From NCBI GenBank assembly GCA_002943765.1, contig PQWQ01000026.1:496001-560000 (forward strand): DNA of 64,000 bases. Reading direction: 5' to 3'. The notes below the pieces were generated by a model, which was not told the DNA's origin, did no database searches, and saw nothing but the letters and a program-made list of their open reading frames with translations. A program made the position numbers and the translations under genes. The stretch comes from Psoroptes ovis (taxonomy: Eukaryota > Arthropoda > Arachnida > Sarcoptiformes > Psoroptidae). This document shows positions 48,101 through 59,177 of the stretch, piece by piece (the stretch's first letter is position 1; every line of letters starts with the position of its first letter).

Positions 48101-51100
48101 TTCAACGAAGAGTCAACGGTATCAACCGTTTGGTCAATCAATGTAAAGATAGAACGACAGAGAGATACACGAAAGCACCAAAAGGCAAATTCAAAGCCCA
48201 AAATAATGATTAAGACATATGGAAAATGATGATTGCAAGCATTTGAACGATTGGGTGTCCTATTGATGATGGGATAAAAAATAGTGATTTTAGCCAAATA
48301 TTCATAGAAAATACACGATTTTCGGGCATTTTTCGGACATACTGGAAGATCATGATATCAGATATGATATCAACGAAAATTACTTTTTGAAAAATTCAAC
48401 TCAAACTTATCGATTACCATACGAATATCATGATATTTTTAGGCAAAAATGTAAATGTTTAAATTATTCTTCACAACCAAACATACACACACACCTACAA
48501 GCATTGATTCATTCAAAATGTGCTTTTAAATGTTCTTTTATTATTTTGTAAATTTCAGTTTATTCATTTTTTCAGATAAAACAGCTTTTGAGTAGAGCTT
48601 TCAATACCGGGCCAATTCTGAATACCGGTATTTCGGTATTGGAAATTTGCAATACCGGGATCCCGGTATTAAAACCGGTATTGTAAATAAAAAATTCAAT
48701 CATATTTTTATTAAACTAATTTTGATTTTAATTACAAATATTTCATTCTAACTTGTTATTTTATAAAATTTAATTGTAAAAATGGAAAAAAATGATATCA
48801 CGTATTGATATCTTTACATATACGTATAAATATAATTTTACAAATTGATACAATTGATATTATTTACATTAATACAAATAAAAACTTACCGTATGATTAA
48901 TTCAATTGATTAATCAATGTTTCAATCCAAACAACAAAAAATTAAATAATTTACACACCAAAAGATAAAAAATATCCGAAAAATTATTACAAATTCTTAC
49001 AAAATTTAGAATTTTATTTCGAATTTCGATTAGTAAATTAGAAAATATAGAATAGAATTTTTACTATCAAGCTATTGCTATTATTGCTACTATTACTGAT
49101 AATTATTTTGAAAATTTTGTTTTACACCGCTTTTGAGTGAGCCTAAATTGAATTAGGGCTTAGGAAGTAGCCCTTAGGATTCATACCTTCAATACTAGCG
49201 TCTAAGGAGTACTGGAGACGGTCGCAACACATGTGAACCATAGACAAACTATCATATCATTTGTACATATCATCCTCACATAGTACACATTCCATATTCA
49301 TACACTCATTCACTACTTAATTACATACCAATATTTTCATTATTTTATTTTAATTTTAATTTTTACAATTTTATTTTCATCTTATTTTCATTAAGTTTAA
49401 TTGATTAACCATTCATTTATATTATATTCAAGAGATGCAAATGCTTGAGCAGAGCACCGATTAATAAAAGATTATTATTATTAAGTAGCCCTTAGGAAGT
49501 AGACGCATAATATGAGCCATTGCACCAAAGTTGCCATTATCGGTGCTAATCATAAATGTGCCTTATATGAATTTCAATGCAAAGAAATTGTTCGTGTATA
49601 TTCGAAAAGATTGATTGAAATCAATTTAAATAAATTTTCTTGTGCGAAAGTTGAATTTATATCTATTTAAGCAATACCGAAATACCGGTATTTTTTGCAT
49701 GAATACCGGTATTCAATACCGGACCAAAATCGTCCGGTATCCCGGTATTCGGGATCCCGGTATCCCGGTATTGAAAGCTCTACTTTTGAGAGTGATTTTT
49801 TGCACCAAAAAAAAAAAAACAAAATTCATTTTGATGAATGAAAATGATCAAAATCTTGATCAAACATTCGATTTTGAAAATTCAATATAATTAGGTTGTC
49901 CCATAAGTTCTTGCCGTTTTTTTAATGAAAAACGAATCTAAAAAACAGCAAGAACTTATGGGACAACCTAATGAATTCAATAGGGATGATTTTGAATAGA
50001 TTTTTTACACAATACAAACACACAAACACTCATAGACACATGAATAGACAAAAATTATTTCAATATGTCATTGATCACACACACACATGACATTGTGATT
50101 ACACGACACAATTTTTTTTTCGTTGGGTGTTTTTAGCACATTTTATTTTATTTTTTTGTATGCGTAAAAATATGCTTCGTAGAAATTCAATGCAATTCAA
50201 TTCAATTCAATTCGTGTTTGTACAAGCAAAAAATAGATTATTGTCATTTGATTATTTGCTTGTTTTGCACAAATTTTTCCACATTACACAATCATTTTGG
50301 CTGTTTTTAATCGAGAAAAAATTTGTAAAATCGATGATTACAGATTAAAATGCACTTAGCACCCACAACATCAATCATACGAGGGCAGAAAATACAGAAT
50401 GAATATGAATGAATGAATGAATGAAAAATGAATGATTGGAAAAAATGAATGGCCCCCCACAGAAAATACTCGAGAAATATGATGAAAATAAATATATTTA
50501 ATATGATTCATCAATCATTGAAATTTAAAAAAAAAAAATTGAATTCATTCATTTTTGGGGTGAAATCGATGATAATAATTCATAAAAATCATGGAAATAA
50601 TGAAAAGATAATCATCGGTTATGATGAGTAAATGTGTTCAAAAATACAAAGTAGAAAACATTCAATTCATTCAATCACAATTGACAATTGACAATGAATC
50701 GATTGACAAATGAGTGAATTGTCAGATAAACAAATTTGTATGGAAAAATTATGAATTTGAATTGAATTGAATCGAATGAATTCTTCATAGAAATATGATG
50801 AAATTTTGTGAACAAAATGGAATGAAATTAAGTTCAAAAATGAATGAATATTTTTTCGTTGTTTTTTCAATTAATCCACATTCATTTCAATGTATTACAC
50901 AATTCATTGAATTTGAATGTAAATTCATTGAATTTGAATTCGATGATTTTGAATTTGATGAATGAACGAATGAATGAATGAATAAATAAATAAATAAATG
51001 CATGAATGAATAAATAAATGAATGAATGAATGAATGAATGAATTGTTTAATTACTATACGGCCCAATGGCCTTTAGACAAATAAAGCAAGTGATGAAATA

Positions 51101-54100
51101 ATAAATGAATGAATAAATGAATAAATTTGCTTACACACTCATACACATACACATACACACACAGAAATAAATAGATGAATATAACACGATTATTGATGCG
51201 TATTTATTTGATATAATAATAATAATAATTATTATTAATTATTGCAATTATTGCAATTAATGCAATTATTATTATTATTATAATCATTATTATTATAATA
51301 ATAACAAATAATAATCAGTTTATAATAATGATAATTCGACAGCTACACAACGAGAACAAGTCTAAATTTGAAATTTAAATATTTATTCATTTGAATTTTT
51401 TTTCCCATTGATTATATGATGTTTGTTGATGATGATTGTTGTATAGGGATGAAATGGGTCTCTAAGGGTGTTGTGCTGTACTGTGCTATGTTGTGTTTTG
51501 TGCTCATCAAAAAGTAATTATTATTTAACCGATTAACAAATACAATCATCATTCAATGCTGTAAAAATGCTGTATGATTTCTGATTGAAAATTATAATTC
51601 ATTATTCTGTATTATTCTGTGAATGTGAATGAATAATAATAATAATAATCATTGATTTTGTATAATTAAAATTATGTTAATTCATTCATTTATTTTCATT
51701 CACTACTCTGGCTTCATAGTTCCAACATATTTAATACAATTAAGGGCAACATAAATTCATTATTATTTATTATATGAATTAGTATTGTATGTATTAGTAA
51801 TGTCAATACATATATAGACAGATATATAGACATTCAATAACAAATCATCATCATCATCAATCACCCAACCATTTGTCAAACATTTATTCATATTTATTTG
51901 TCGCATATAAATGCGACAAATTGTAGTAAATAACAACAAATAAATAAATAAAGGAAATAAAGATGATCAATATTTTTAGATTAATTTTCTGAATATGATA
52001 ATCATTTGATGAGATGAACAATTTAGTATGATTCCTCGAGGAATTGCTAATAATAAGGATTGTAATGTTTTCAATTACAAAATTGAAGTGATTAACCAAA
52101 AACTAAAAAAAACCTTGAATCAAGTTCATACGAAATTCATATATGAACCCTACAAAATAGCCTCATATTCGAAATATACTTGAATGTTTATGTGTGGAAA
52201 AAGTAAAAATAATCAAGAAAGGCTATAGCCTTATGCAAAAACAATTGGTGAATACTCAACATACATTGAATTTTTCGAAATAATATAAACACTTGAAACA
52301 CATCTCAATTTGAATGCTCAATTTTTCCTACTGCTTTTCATTATTTGAAATTAATAAAGCATCTCAAATGTCTTAATGTCTTAATGTCTTAATTCGAAAT
52401 AAATACACATTTTCTTAGAATAATATATTCTCTTGACTGGTTTTTTTTTCTTCTATTTCAAAGAATTTCAATTGAAATTTGTTTTCAGCTTCAAGAAAAT
52501 ATGCTAATAACAAATGAATGAATGAATGAATGAATGAAATCAAGCACAAAAAAAACCAAACGACGATTTGTAAGAAGAAGCAGGAATTCTCACAGCAGAG
52601 AATTTGGTTAAGGCGTTTTTCTCGGAAGAAAATTAAATAAGAAATAAAATTAATGAAAATTTTCCAAGATTTATGTCTAAGACAATCGAAAATTTTCATG
52701 ATTCTCTCGTGATTCTTTGATTATCTAAGGAAAAAAGTCAAGGATTCAGTTCTCGGAATGTTTCGAAATTGCTTTGCTTACTTTATTCACTCAACGTATG
52801 AATAAAAAACACACACATATATATGATTCTTCCAAAGACTAGAGCTCCTTAACTTTCTTGAATCAAAATAAAATGAAAATATAAAATTTTTTTTCCCATT
52901 CATTTATTTGTACCAAATTAACAAGTTTCGAATAAAGCAACAATCAAATTATTTGCATTTATTTCATTGCTTTGATTTGTAAAATTGGAAAAATTTAAGT
53001 TTATGATCATTTTTCCAAGAATTCTTTCGACAAATTTCAAACACAAAAAGAAAAATGAAAGGAAAAATGATCAAATTTTCAATCATCGATTCGTTCAATT
53101 TTCAATTATCGATGAGTTTTATATTGAATTTCATTTCATTTTTTTTTTTTTTTTTTGCCTTGAATTTATATGTTTTCTAAGTAAGAATTTATTTAAAATA
53201 AGAATTCTATGCATCAAAAAATGAACGTAATGCATAAAATTCGTGTACGAAGAGTAAAGTCAATATAAATTTGTACATATAGATAATAATAATCATAACG
53301 AAAAAAAGTCTTAAATCTTTGAAAATTCAAATAAAGAAATGTACGAAATGAATAAAAGTAAAAGTAAATAATTCAAAAATAATATAGAATAGAATATTAT
53401 CACACACACACACACACAAATTCTTCTTAAAACTTCAAAATTTAATGAATGAAAAAAATAAATTAAAAAATGGAATTAAGTTTTTCAAAATTTTCAAAGA
53501 AAATTAATTTCAAAAGAATTTCAACACACATTCACAAATATCATTCAAATATTTTCACAAATATGGAATTAACGCGGGAAAAAAATGAAATTTTGAAAAA
53601 AAAATATGGAAATTATGAATAACTTTCAAAGCTTTAAAAAAGAATAAATTATCAAAAAGAAAATTGATACTCATAAATATTCAGGTTGTCCAAAAAGTTT
53701 TGGCCGATTTCAATGAACAATTCTATTGATGAAAAGCGAAATGAACTTTTCGGACAACCTAATACATGTGTGTGTGTATGATGATGATGATGATGATGAA
53801 ATGATGTGATTATTTAAATTTAAAAGAAATTCTGAAAAGAAAATTTAAAATTTAAATAAATTTTGCAAAATTTTCTTTTTTTTTTTTTGAAAAAGTTTTA
53901 ATTTAAATTTTGTTTTCACATTATATTTTCTGTATTATTTTCTCATTGATAAATAAAGCTGATTTAAATTTTTGTTTATTTATTTATTTTATTCAATTCT
54001 TTCTAATTTCTATTATTTTTCTATTTTATTATGCTCTTTTTATGCAACATATACAGGTAGATACAGTAAAATTGGATGGTAGATATCCAGATCTGTTGGA

Positions 54101-55526
54101 AAAGATAACATTTTGGGTATTTTCCGTATTTTTAAAGCTAATACCATGTGTATTATTGACATGTATTACATTAGCATTAATAAGAATATTGATTGAAGCA
54201 AAAAAACGTAAAGAAAGATTATTGAAAGGACGAACAACGACAACGACAATAATACCAACATCAAAATCATCATCAGCACCTGCAACTTCATCATCAACGA
54301 TAATTAATTCGAATAAAAATTCAAATAATCCAAAAGTAGTGATCAATATTTCATCACCAAATGATCAACGTAAACCTAATGCTAGTGTACTTAATGAAAA
54401 TGTAAAAAATGAAATTACAAAAAGCCACCATCATCATCATCATCACCAGCATTCATCATCAAAACATCATCATTCAAAGCAATCAAAACAAAGAGAAATA
54501 TCATCATCATCATCATCAACACCACATACACAAACAGAATCTTCTGTTGGTTTTTGGAGATTTTTATATAATTGTACCATATCATTAATGATACGAAAAT
54601 TCAATCAAAGATCAACCACAACAACAACAACAACAAATACGATGACATCTTTGTCTACATCAGTGTCATCAACGCCTTCTTCATCATCCTCATCTTCATC
54701 CTCTTCTTCATATGTATCGATTACACCAAATCCACAATCGGATCAAACAACAATGCTCAAAGTATCGAGTCAACAACAAATTCACCACCACCAACAACAA
54801 CAACAACAACATCATAAATCATCGATACATCAAATATCGACAACCATTTCATCGACATCATCATCCACATCCGAACGAACAACACGAATGCTTATAGCAG
54901 TATTGATAATGTTTTTGATATGTGAATTCCCTTCGGGTATACTAGCATTATTAAGTGGTATATTGGGAAAAATATTCTTCAAAAATGTTTATAATAATTT
55001 CGGTGATCTAATGGATATGCTGGCATTAATAAATTCAGCAGTAAATTTTGTATTATATTGTCTTATGTCACAACAATTTCGTAAAACATTTTCACAATTA
55101 TTTTGTATACATTGGACAACGAATGAATCGAATAATCCGGCAATCGATATACATCATTCACAACATCCGAATTTTAATAATAATAATAATAATAATCAAT
55201 CAATGATTCATTTACAATCGACAACAACAATACATTCACAGCAAAGAAATTCATGTATATTATCATTATCACAATTAAATTTGAATAATCAACATAGTTC
55301 GACGGCTCAACGTAATAGTATAGCATCAATAGAACAAACTTTGACGGTTAATACTGATAATCCTAATCCAAATAATAAAGATTGTGATACAATCTCTAAA
55401 TCATCAATCAATGCAACTTTAGCAGCAACAAAAAATGAATCAAATTCAAATCTATTAGTCGTAACAACCAATTCAAATACAGCAGAAACAACAACTGCAA
55501 CAACGACGACGACGACAACCGTATGA
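41109..55526 (+). CDS. peptide GPCR, myosuppressin-receptor-like (class A)
   Basis: Exons 41109-41440, 41508-41753, 43717-43882 and 54057-55526; joins keep frame, 737 residues. The product is a seven-helix membrane receptor for a neuropeptide, probably acting through G proteins. Residues 1-80 are Gln/Asn/Ser-rich extracellular sequence. TM1 GYLSLVVCVFGIVANVLNII; TM2 SPTNTILTGVAVSDLLVIAS; TM3 ends ISIWLTVLLAVWRYFTVR (the DRY position is WRY); TM4 YILLVYLIVPIFCVPVFIT; TM5 VFLKLIPCVLLTCITLALI; TM6 (about 526-548) MLIAVLIMFLICEFPSGILA; TM7 DLMDMLALINSAVNFVLYCL (NSxxNFVLY in place of NPxxY, a feature of arthropod myosuppressin/FMRFamide-type receptors). Loop 3 is unusually long (about 230 residues, His/Ser/Thr/Gln-rich), and the tail is Asn/Thr-rich. 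Intron 3 is about 10.2 kb. Receptor class is firm; the ligand is inferred from family resemblance. Confidence 0.82.
42238..42319 (+). mobile_element. mini mariner-like MITE, copy 14
   Basis: 82 bp, forward type A (TTAGATTGTTCGAAAAGTTC ... GAACTTTTCGTACAGCTTAA). Confidence 0.85.
42633..42713 (+). mobile_element. mini mariner-like MITE, copy 15
   Basis: 81 bp, forward type A: TTAGGTTGTCCGAAAAGTTC left arm, GAACTTTTCGGACAACTTTG right arm. Confidence 0.88.
44474..44553 (+). mobile_element. mini mariner-like MITE, copy 16
   Basis: 80 bp, forward type A with TTAGGACGTCCGGAAAGTTT and ATTTCGGACAGCTTAA ends, TA on both sides. Confidence 0.85.
45114..45193 (-). mobile_element. mini mariner-like MITE, copy 17
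   Basis: 80 bp, reverse type A (TTTGGCTGTCCGAAAAGTTT ... GAACTTTTCGTACAGCC). Confidence 0.83.
45602..45683 (+). mobile_element. mini mariner-like MITE, copy 18
   Basis: 82 bp, forward type A, TA-flanked (TTAGGTTGTCCAGAAAGTTT ... AACTTTTCGGACAACCTAA). Confidence 0.9.
46054..46135 (+). mobile_element. mini mariner-like MITE, copy 19
   Basis: 82 bp, forward type A (TTGGGTTGTCCGTAAAGTTC, TTAGCAACTCTATT, TTTTTCGGACAACCTAA). Confidence 0.88.
46243..46323 (+). mobile_element. mini mariner-like MITE, copy 20
   Basis: 81 bp, type B (CGATTATATCGTAAGGAAAT) with GAAAAGTT-type ends; 107 bp after copy 19. Confidence 0.88.
46899..46978 (-). mobile_element. mini mariner-like MITE, copy 21
   Basis: 80 bp, type B in reverse (CTACGATATAATCGGCAAAA). 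Left end CCGATAAGTTCTTGCC is intermediate between the two terminal types. Confidence 0.88.
47187..47266 (-). mobile_element. mini mariner-like MITE, copy 22
   Basis: 80 bp, reverse type A (AGGTTGTCCGAAAAGTTCAT ... AGAACTTTTCGGACAATCTAA). Confidence 0.88.
47691..47772 (+). mobile_element. mini mariner-like MITE, copy 23
   Basis: 82 bp, type B, TA-flanked (TTAGGTTGTTCGAAAAGTTT ... AACTTTTCGAACAACCTAA). The change TTCG/CGAA appears in both arms. Confidence 0.9.
48593..49782. mobile_element. non-autonomous hAT element with perfect 8-bp target duplication
   Basis: 1190 bp with 19-bp inverted ends (TAGAGCTTTCAATACCGGG and its complement). CTTTTGAG is found directly outside both ends (48585-48592 and 49783-49790), the 8-bp duplication expected for hAT. 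Subterminal regions are dense in AATACCGGTATT-type palindromes and GGGATCCCGG. No transposase ORF inside. It is interrupted by a retroposon at about 49180-49482. Confidence 0.92.
49165..49497 (+). mobile_element. short retroposon (SINE or 5'-truncated LINE) nested in the hAT element
   Basis: About 300 bp flanked by the 15-bp direct repeat AAGTAGCCCTTAGGA (49165-49179 and 49483-49497). The insert ends ACCGATTAATAAAAGATTATTATTATT, an (ATT)n tail typical of non-LTR-mobilised sequence. The 5' part (GAGTACTGGAGACGGTCGCA) is more GC-rich. No ORF and no clear A/B boxes, so SINE and truncated LINE 3' end cannot be separated. Confidence 0.78.
49891..49971. mobile_element. mini mariner-like MITE, copy 24
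   Basis: 81 bp, type C hairpin (TTAGGTTGTCCCATAAGTTC ... GAACTTATGGGACAACCTAA); arms match exactly. Confidence 0.92.
51046..51085 (+). mobile_element. possible non-LTR retrotransposon 3' tail
   Basis: TTACTATACGGCCCAATGGC followed by CTTTAGACAAATAAAGCAAG resembles the 3' end of arthropod LINEs (conserved GGCCCAATGGCCTTTAGACAAATAAAG-like region). It sits within GAAT-repeat DNA, so no target duplication can be defined. Confidence 0.35.
53681..53762 (+). mobile_element. mini mariner-like MITE, copy 25
   Basis: 82 bp, forward type A (TCAGGTTGTCCAAAAAGTTT ... GAACTTTTCGGACAACCTAA), about 300 bp before the last GPCR exon. Confidence 0.88.
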
Positions 55527-56777
55527 ATATGAAAGCCAATTTCATCAGAAAATCAAAGCGATTCATAGATTATTCAAAAATTTCTGAAATATTTCCCTGT
55601 TTATCTTTAAATTTGAATGAGAAACATTTTAAAAACAAAGTTTTAAACAAATAAAGATTTGAATCTATGTAAATCTATGGTTTTATCATCAAAAAAAAAA
55701 ACATCTTGAGTTCATTGAAATTTATTCATCTTCTTCACACGATCACAAGTGATTGAATCCAATATTAAATACATAAAAGTGATATATTAAAAATGATTGA
55801 AAGAGGAAAAACGAAAAACAAAAGAAGAATTATTGAACTTAAACGACCACATACAGTGGTTTATTCTTACACTGAAGAACAACACCATAATTTACATTTC
55901 AAATATCAAATATATACGAAACAAAACAACAACAATAACATTTGGTGGCTAAACACTCACTGAATGATATTGAATTTTAATGATAATAATCAAAATCAGA
56001 ATAATCAAAGCAGTGAAATATTACATAAATATTCATGCTTAAACATTGAAAATCAATCAAAAAAACCAGCGAAAATTGAAAATCTTACGAACAAACAAAC
56101 AAACATCCAAATCAAAGCAAGAAAATCAATGAAAACAAAATACAAAATGGTTCAACCAACAAGAGAATAGAATACACACACATTGTAATATATCATATTA
56201 CTCATGAATATAGATGAATGATAAATGAAAAAATATCGAAAAAAATAAATAAATAAATGGATTTGATTTATAATAAAATAAATGAGATATTGAGAGAAAA
56301 AGACCAAAAGTGGACCCCATAAAGGACCCACAATGGACTCGAATATAACAAAACTCTCTCTCGCTTTCTAATATTGATTGACCACAAAAATTAATCACAT
56401 GTATTGTGTGTATTTACGTATGTATTTATACGTTTTAAAAGATTGAACAAAATATATCGAGATTGGAAAAAACTCATGATTAAATAAATTTTTCTGATTG
56501 AAAAATATTTGTGGGAAGGGAAATTGAATCGAAACAAAATTAATTGAATTCAATTCATAATCGGAAAATTGGAAAAAATGAACGAATTCAATGAATTCAA
56601 TGAATTTTCATTTTTTCTTATTCTTATTTTCTTATTTTTTACTTTCATTTTTCTCATTTTTTACTTTTCTTATTACTCATTTTCAATTGTAAATAAACAT
56701 AAATACACATCCATACACACAAACATCCATACAAACACACACACAAACAAAAATAGAAAAATTTATGAATTGAAAAT

Positions 56778-56857
56778 GAAAGTTGTCCGAAAAGTTTTTG
56801 CCGGTCATATCGTTGAAAATCATTAGAAAATCGGCAAGAAATTTTCGGACAACTTTA
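56778..56857 (+). mobile_element. mini mariner-like MITE, copy 26
   Basis: 80 bp, type B (CCGGTCATATCGTTGAAAAT ... AAATTTTCGGACAACTTTA); ends degraded. Confidence 0.82.
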
Positions 56858-59094
56858 TATAAAATATATCAAATGATTGATGATTTTTCCATATGTATTT
56901 ATTTATTTATATGAAATGTTTAAATAATAAATATATGCGAAAAAATGAAATTAAATGAAATAAATAAATGAAAAAATTTTGGAAAAAAAATTTTTGGAAT
57001 AAATTTCAAATTTGTTTCCCTGAAACCTTTCAAAAAATGTACGGCGATTCTTAATATTATTTCATTTCATTTCATTTCTTCGTATTTCTTAATATTCAAA
57101 TCTAAAAACTCTCATTTATTTATTTGTTTTTTTCTTATTCTTATTCATTTTTTCTTCATTTTTCTGCTTTCTAGAATTGAATAATTTCAAATTTGAATTC
57201 AAAGAAATAATATTCGTAAAAAGTAAATAAAAAAAACGCCAAGAATAATATGAATAAGAAAAATTTGAAAATTATTCATTCGGCCAAATTTTATTTTATT
57301 TCTTATATTATTTAACACCCATTACCCATACACGCATATGTTTGTTGAATGTATGTTTGAATGTCGTACCGAAATGAAATGCAATAAATGCAAACGCAAT
57401 GAAATGAAAGCAAATCGACCATTTATGGACCAGAAATAAATACAAATATAAATATAAATATAAATGAATGAATGAATATAAATAAAAGAAAATTTTTTTT
57501 TTTGCCAAGATAAGATTCTCGGGAAACACTTTTTTCTTTCGCATTCGTTTGTTCGTATGTATGTTGACTGATTGTTCAGGGAATTGGGTTCAATTGTGTG
57601 TGTGAATGAATGTTTGCCATTTATTTAATTTTCACTTAAAGCTAAACGAAACAAATTGGGACAAACCATGGTACATACGTTAAATATGGCTTCAAATTTC
57701 AATGGAAATAACGATACGAATAAATAAATAATTGTGGATATATGCGTAATAACGATAATAATAATATGGAGGTCATATTATACAATAAACTAATGATTTC
57801 ATTGGTGAATAATAAATAAATAAATAAATAATATTCAAGAAAGAATTTGAATTTGAAATGAAAATAAAAATAATTTGAATACATTCAAATTATTTCAGAA
57901 TAATTAATTAATTTCGTAATTATTAATGCTAATCATTGCTTGATCATTGCAGGAAAGAAAAAATCAGTCATAATTTTCAAACATAAAATTATTATTGAAA
58001 TTATCATTATTATTATTATGAATATCGATAATTATAATTATCGTAATTATTATTATGATCAATAATTATTATTAATAATATTGGAAATTATTATCATCGA
58101 AAAAAATTTCCGGCAAAATTTTTAGGGCAAAAATATATGAAAAATTGATTTGCGTTCATTGAATATTAATGTGAATATTAATTTTAATGAATTAATTCAC
58201 ATTAATTTAAATGATTTTCGTAATGGTTGAATGAATGAATGGTTGGTTGGTGGTTTATAGCCTCTCAGTGCTATACGAAAGAAAATTGAAAATGAAAAAA
58301 AAAATGCTATTAAATTAAGCTGACATTGAATTTTTTTTTTTCGATTAAATGAGTTTGAAGGCATTGAGAGGCATATATTCAAAAACCCAATCCCGTTAGG
58401 AATAATGTTGAAAAAAACAAGGAAAAAAGAAATTATTTCGAATGAAAAAAAAAGCTCAAGAATAATCATTTTTTTATAAATATTATCTCGTATATATTTA
58501 ATAATATTAATAATAATAATAATAATAATAATAACGATAACCTCACATTTATCAATTAAATATTAATTATAATTATGTTTTTTTTTCGGAATTAATTAAT
58601 ATATGAATGAACCCAGAACGATAATGAATGAATGAATAAGTAGAAATGAGTTGAAATGAATTAAAATGGAAAACTTTTTGGTTCAACAAGTTTGTTTTTA
58701 CTCATTTTTTTCATTTATCTCATTCATTCATTCATTTAAAATGAATATATTTGCGTTGATAATAAAAATAATAATAATAATGAATTGGATGCACCCAAAG
58801 AAACAACGACTCGATTTATTTTAGATGAAAATAATTAGAATTATAGAAATTGCCAAATAATAGTAACGACGAATGATATAATAAATCATTTATGAAATGA
58901 ATTGAAAACTACACAACACAAGCAAATACATGCACATAGACACAGTACAACACACGAATAAACATCTTTTTCCTTACCAGAAAAAAAAGTGCACTTTTTC
59001 CTCACAGATATTCAAGTTTTGAACAAGTTTTAAGACTTGAAACTTTATAGTTTTCACATGAATTTATGATTGATTCACTCTCTCTCTTTGTATA

Positions 59095-59177
59095 TTAGGT
59101 TGTCTGAAAAATTCATTCGGCTTAATCAATCGAGAGTTGTTCATTGAAAACCGGCCACAACTTTTCGGACAACCTAA
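59095..59177 (-). mobile_element. mini mariner-like MITE, copy 27
   Basis: 83 bp, reverse type A, TA-flanked (TTAGGTTGTCTGAAAAATTC ... CAACTTTTCGGACAACCTAA). Confidence 0.9.

Larger units (their letters stand above)
43883..54056 (+). other. GPCR intron 3 (about 10.2 kb)
   Basis: Starts ACG|GTAAGT and ends ATATACAG|GTA, phase 0. By far the largest intron in the window. It contains ten mini MITEs (44474-53762), a non-autonomous hAT with a nested retroposon (48593-49782), a possible LINE tail near 51050 and simple repeats. No coding sequence was recognised inside on either strand. Confidence 0.75.

Noticed and set aside
49500..49670. Possible transposase remnant inside the non-autonomous hAT
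   Set aside because: A short reverse-strand frame vaguely recalls a TDN motif, but it is too short and broken to support a claim.
53910..54056. N-terminal extension of the last GPCR ORF upstream of 54057
   Set aside because: Lies before a clear acceptor (ATATACAG); it is AT-rich intron sequence in frame by chance.
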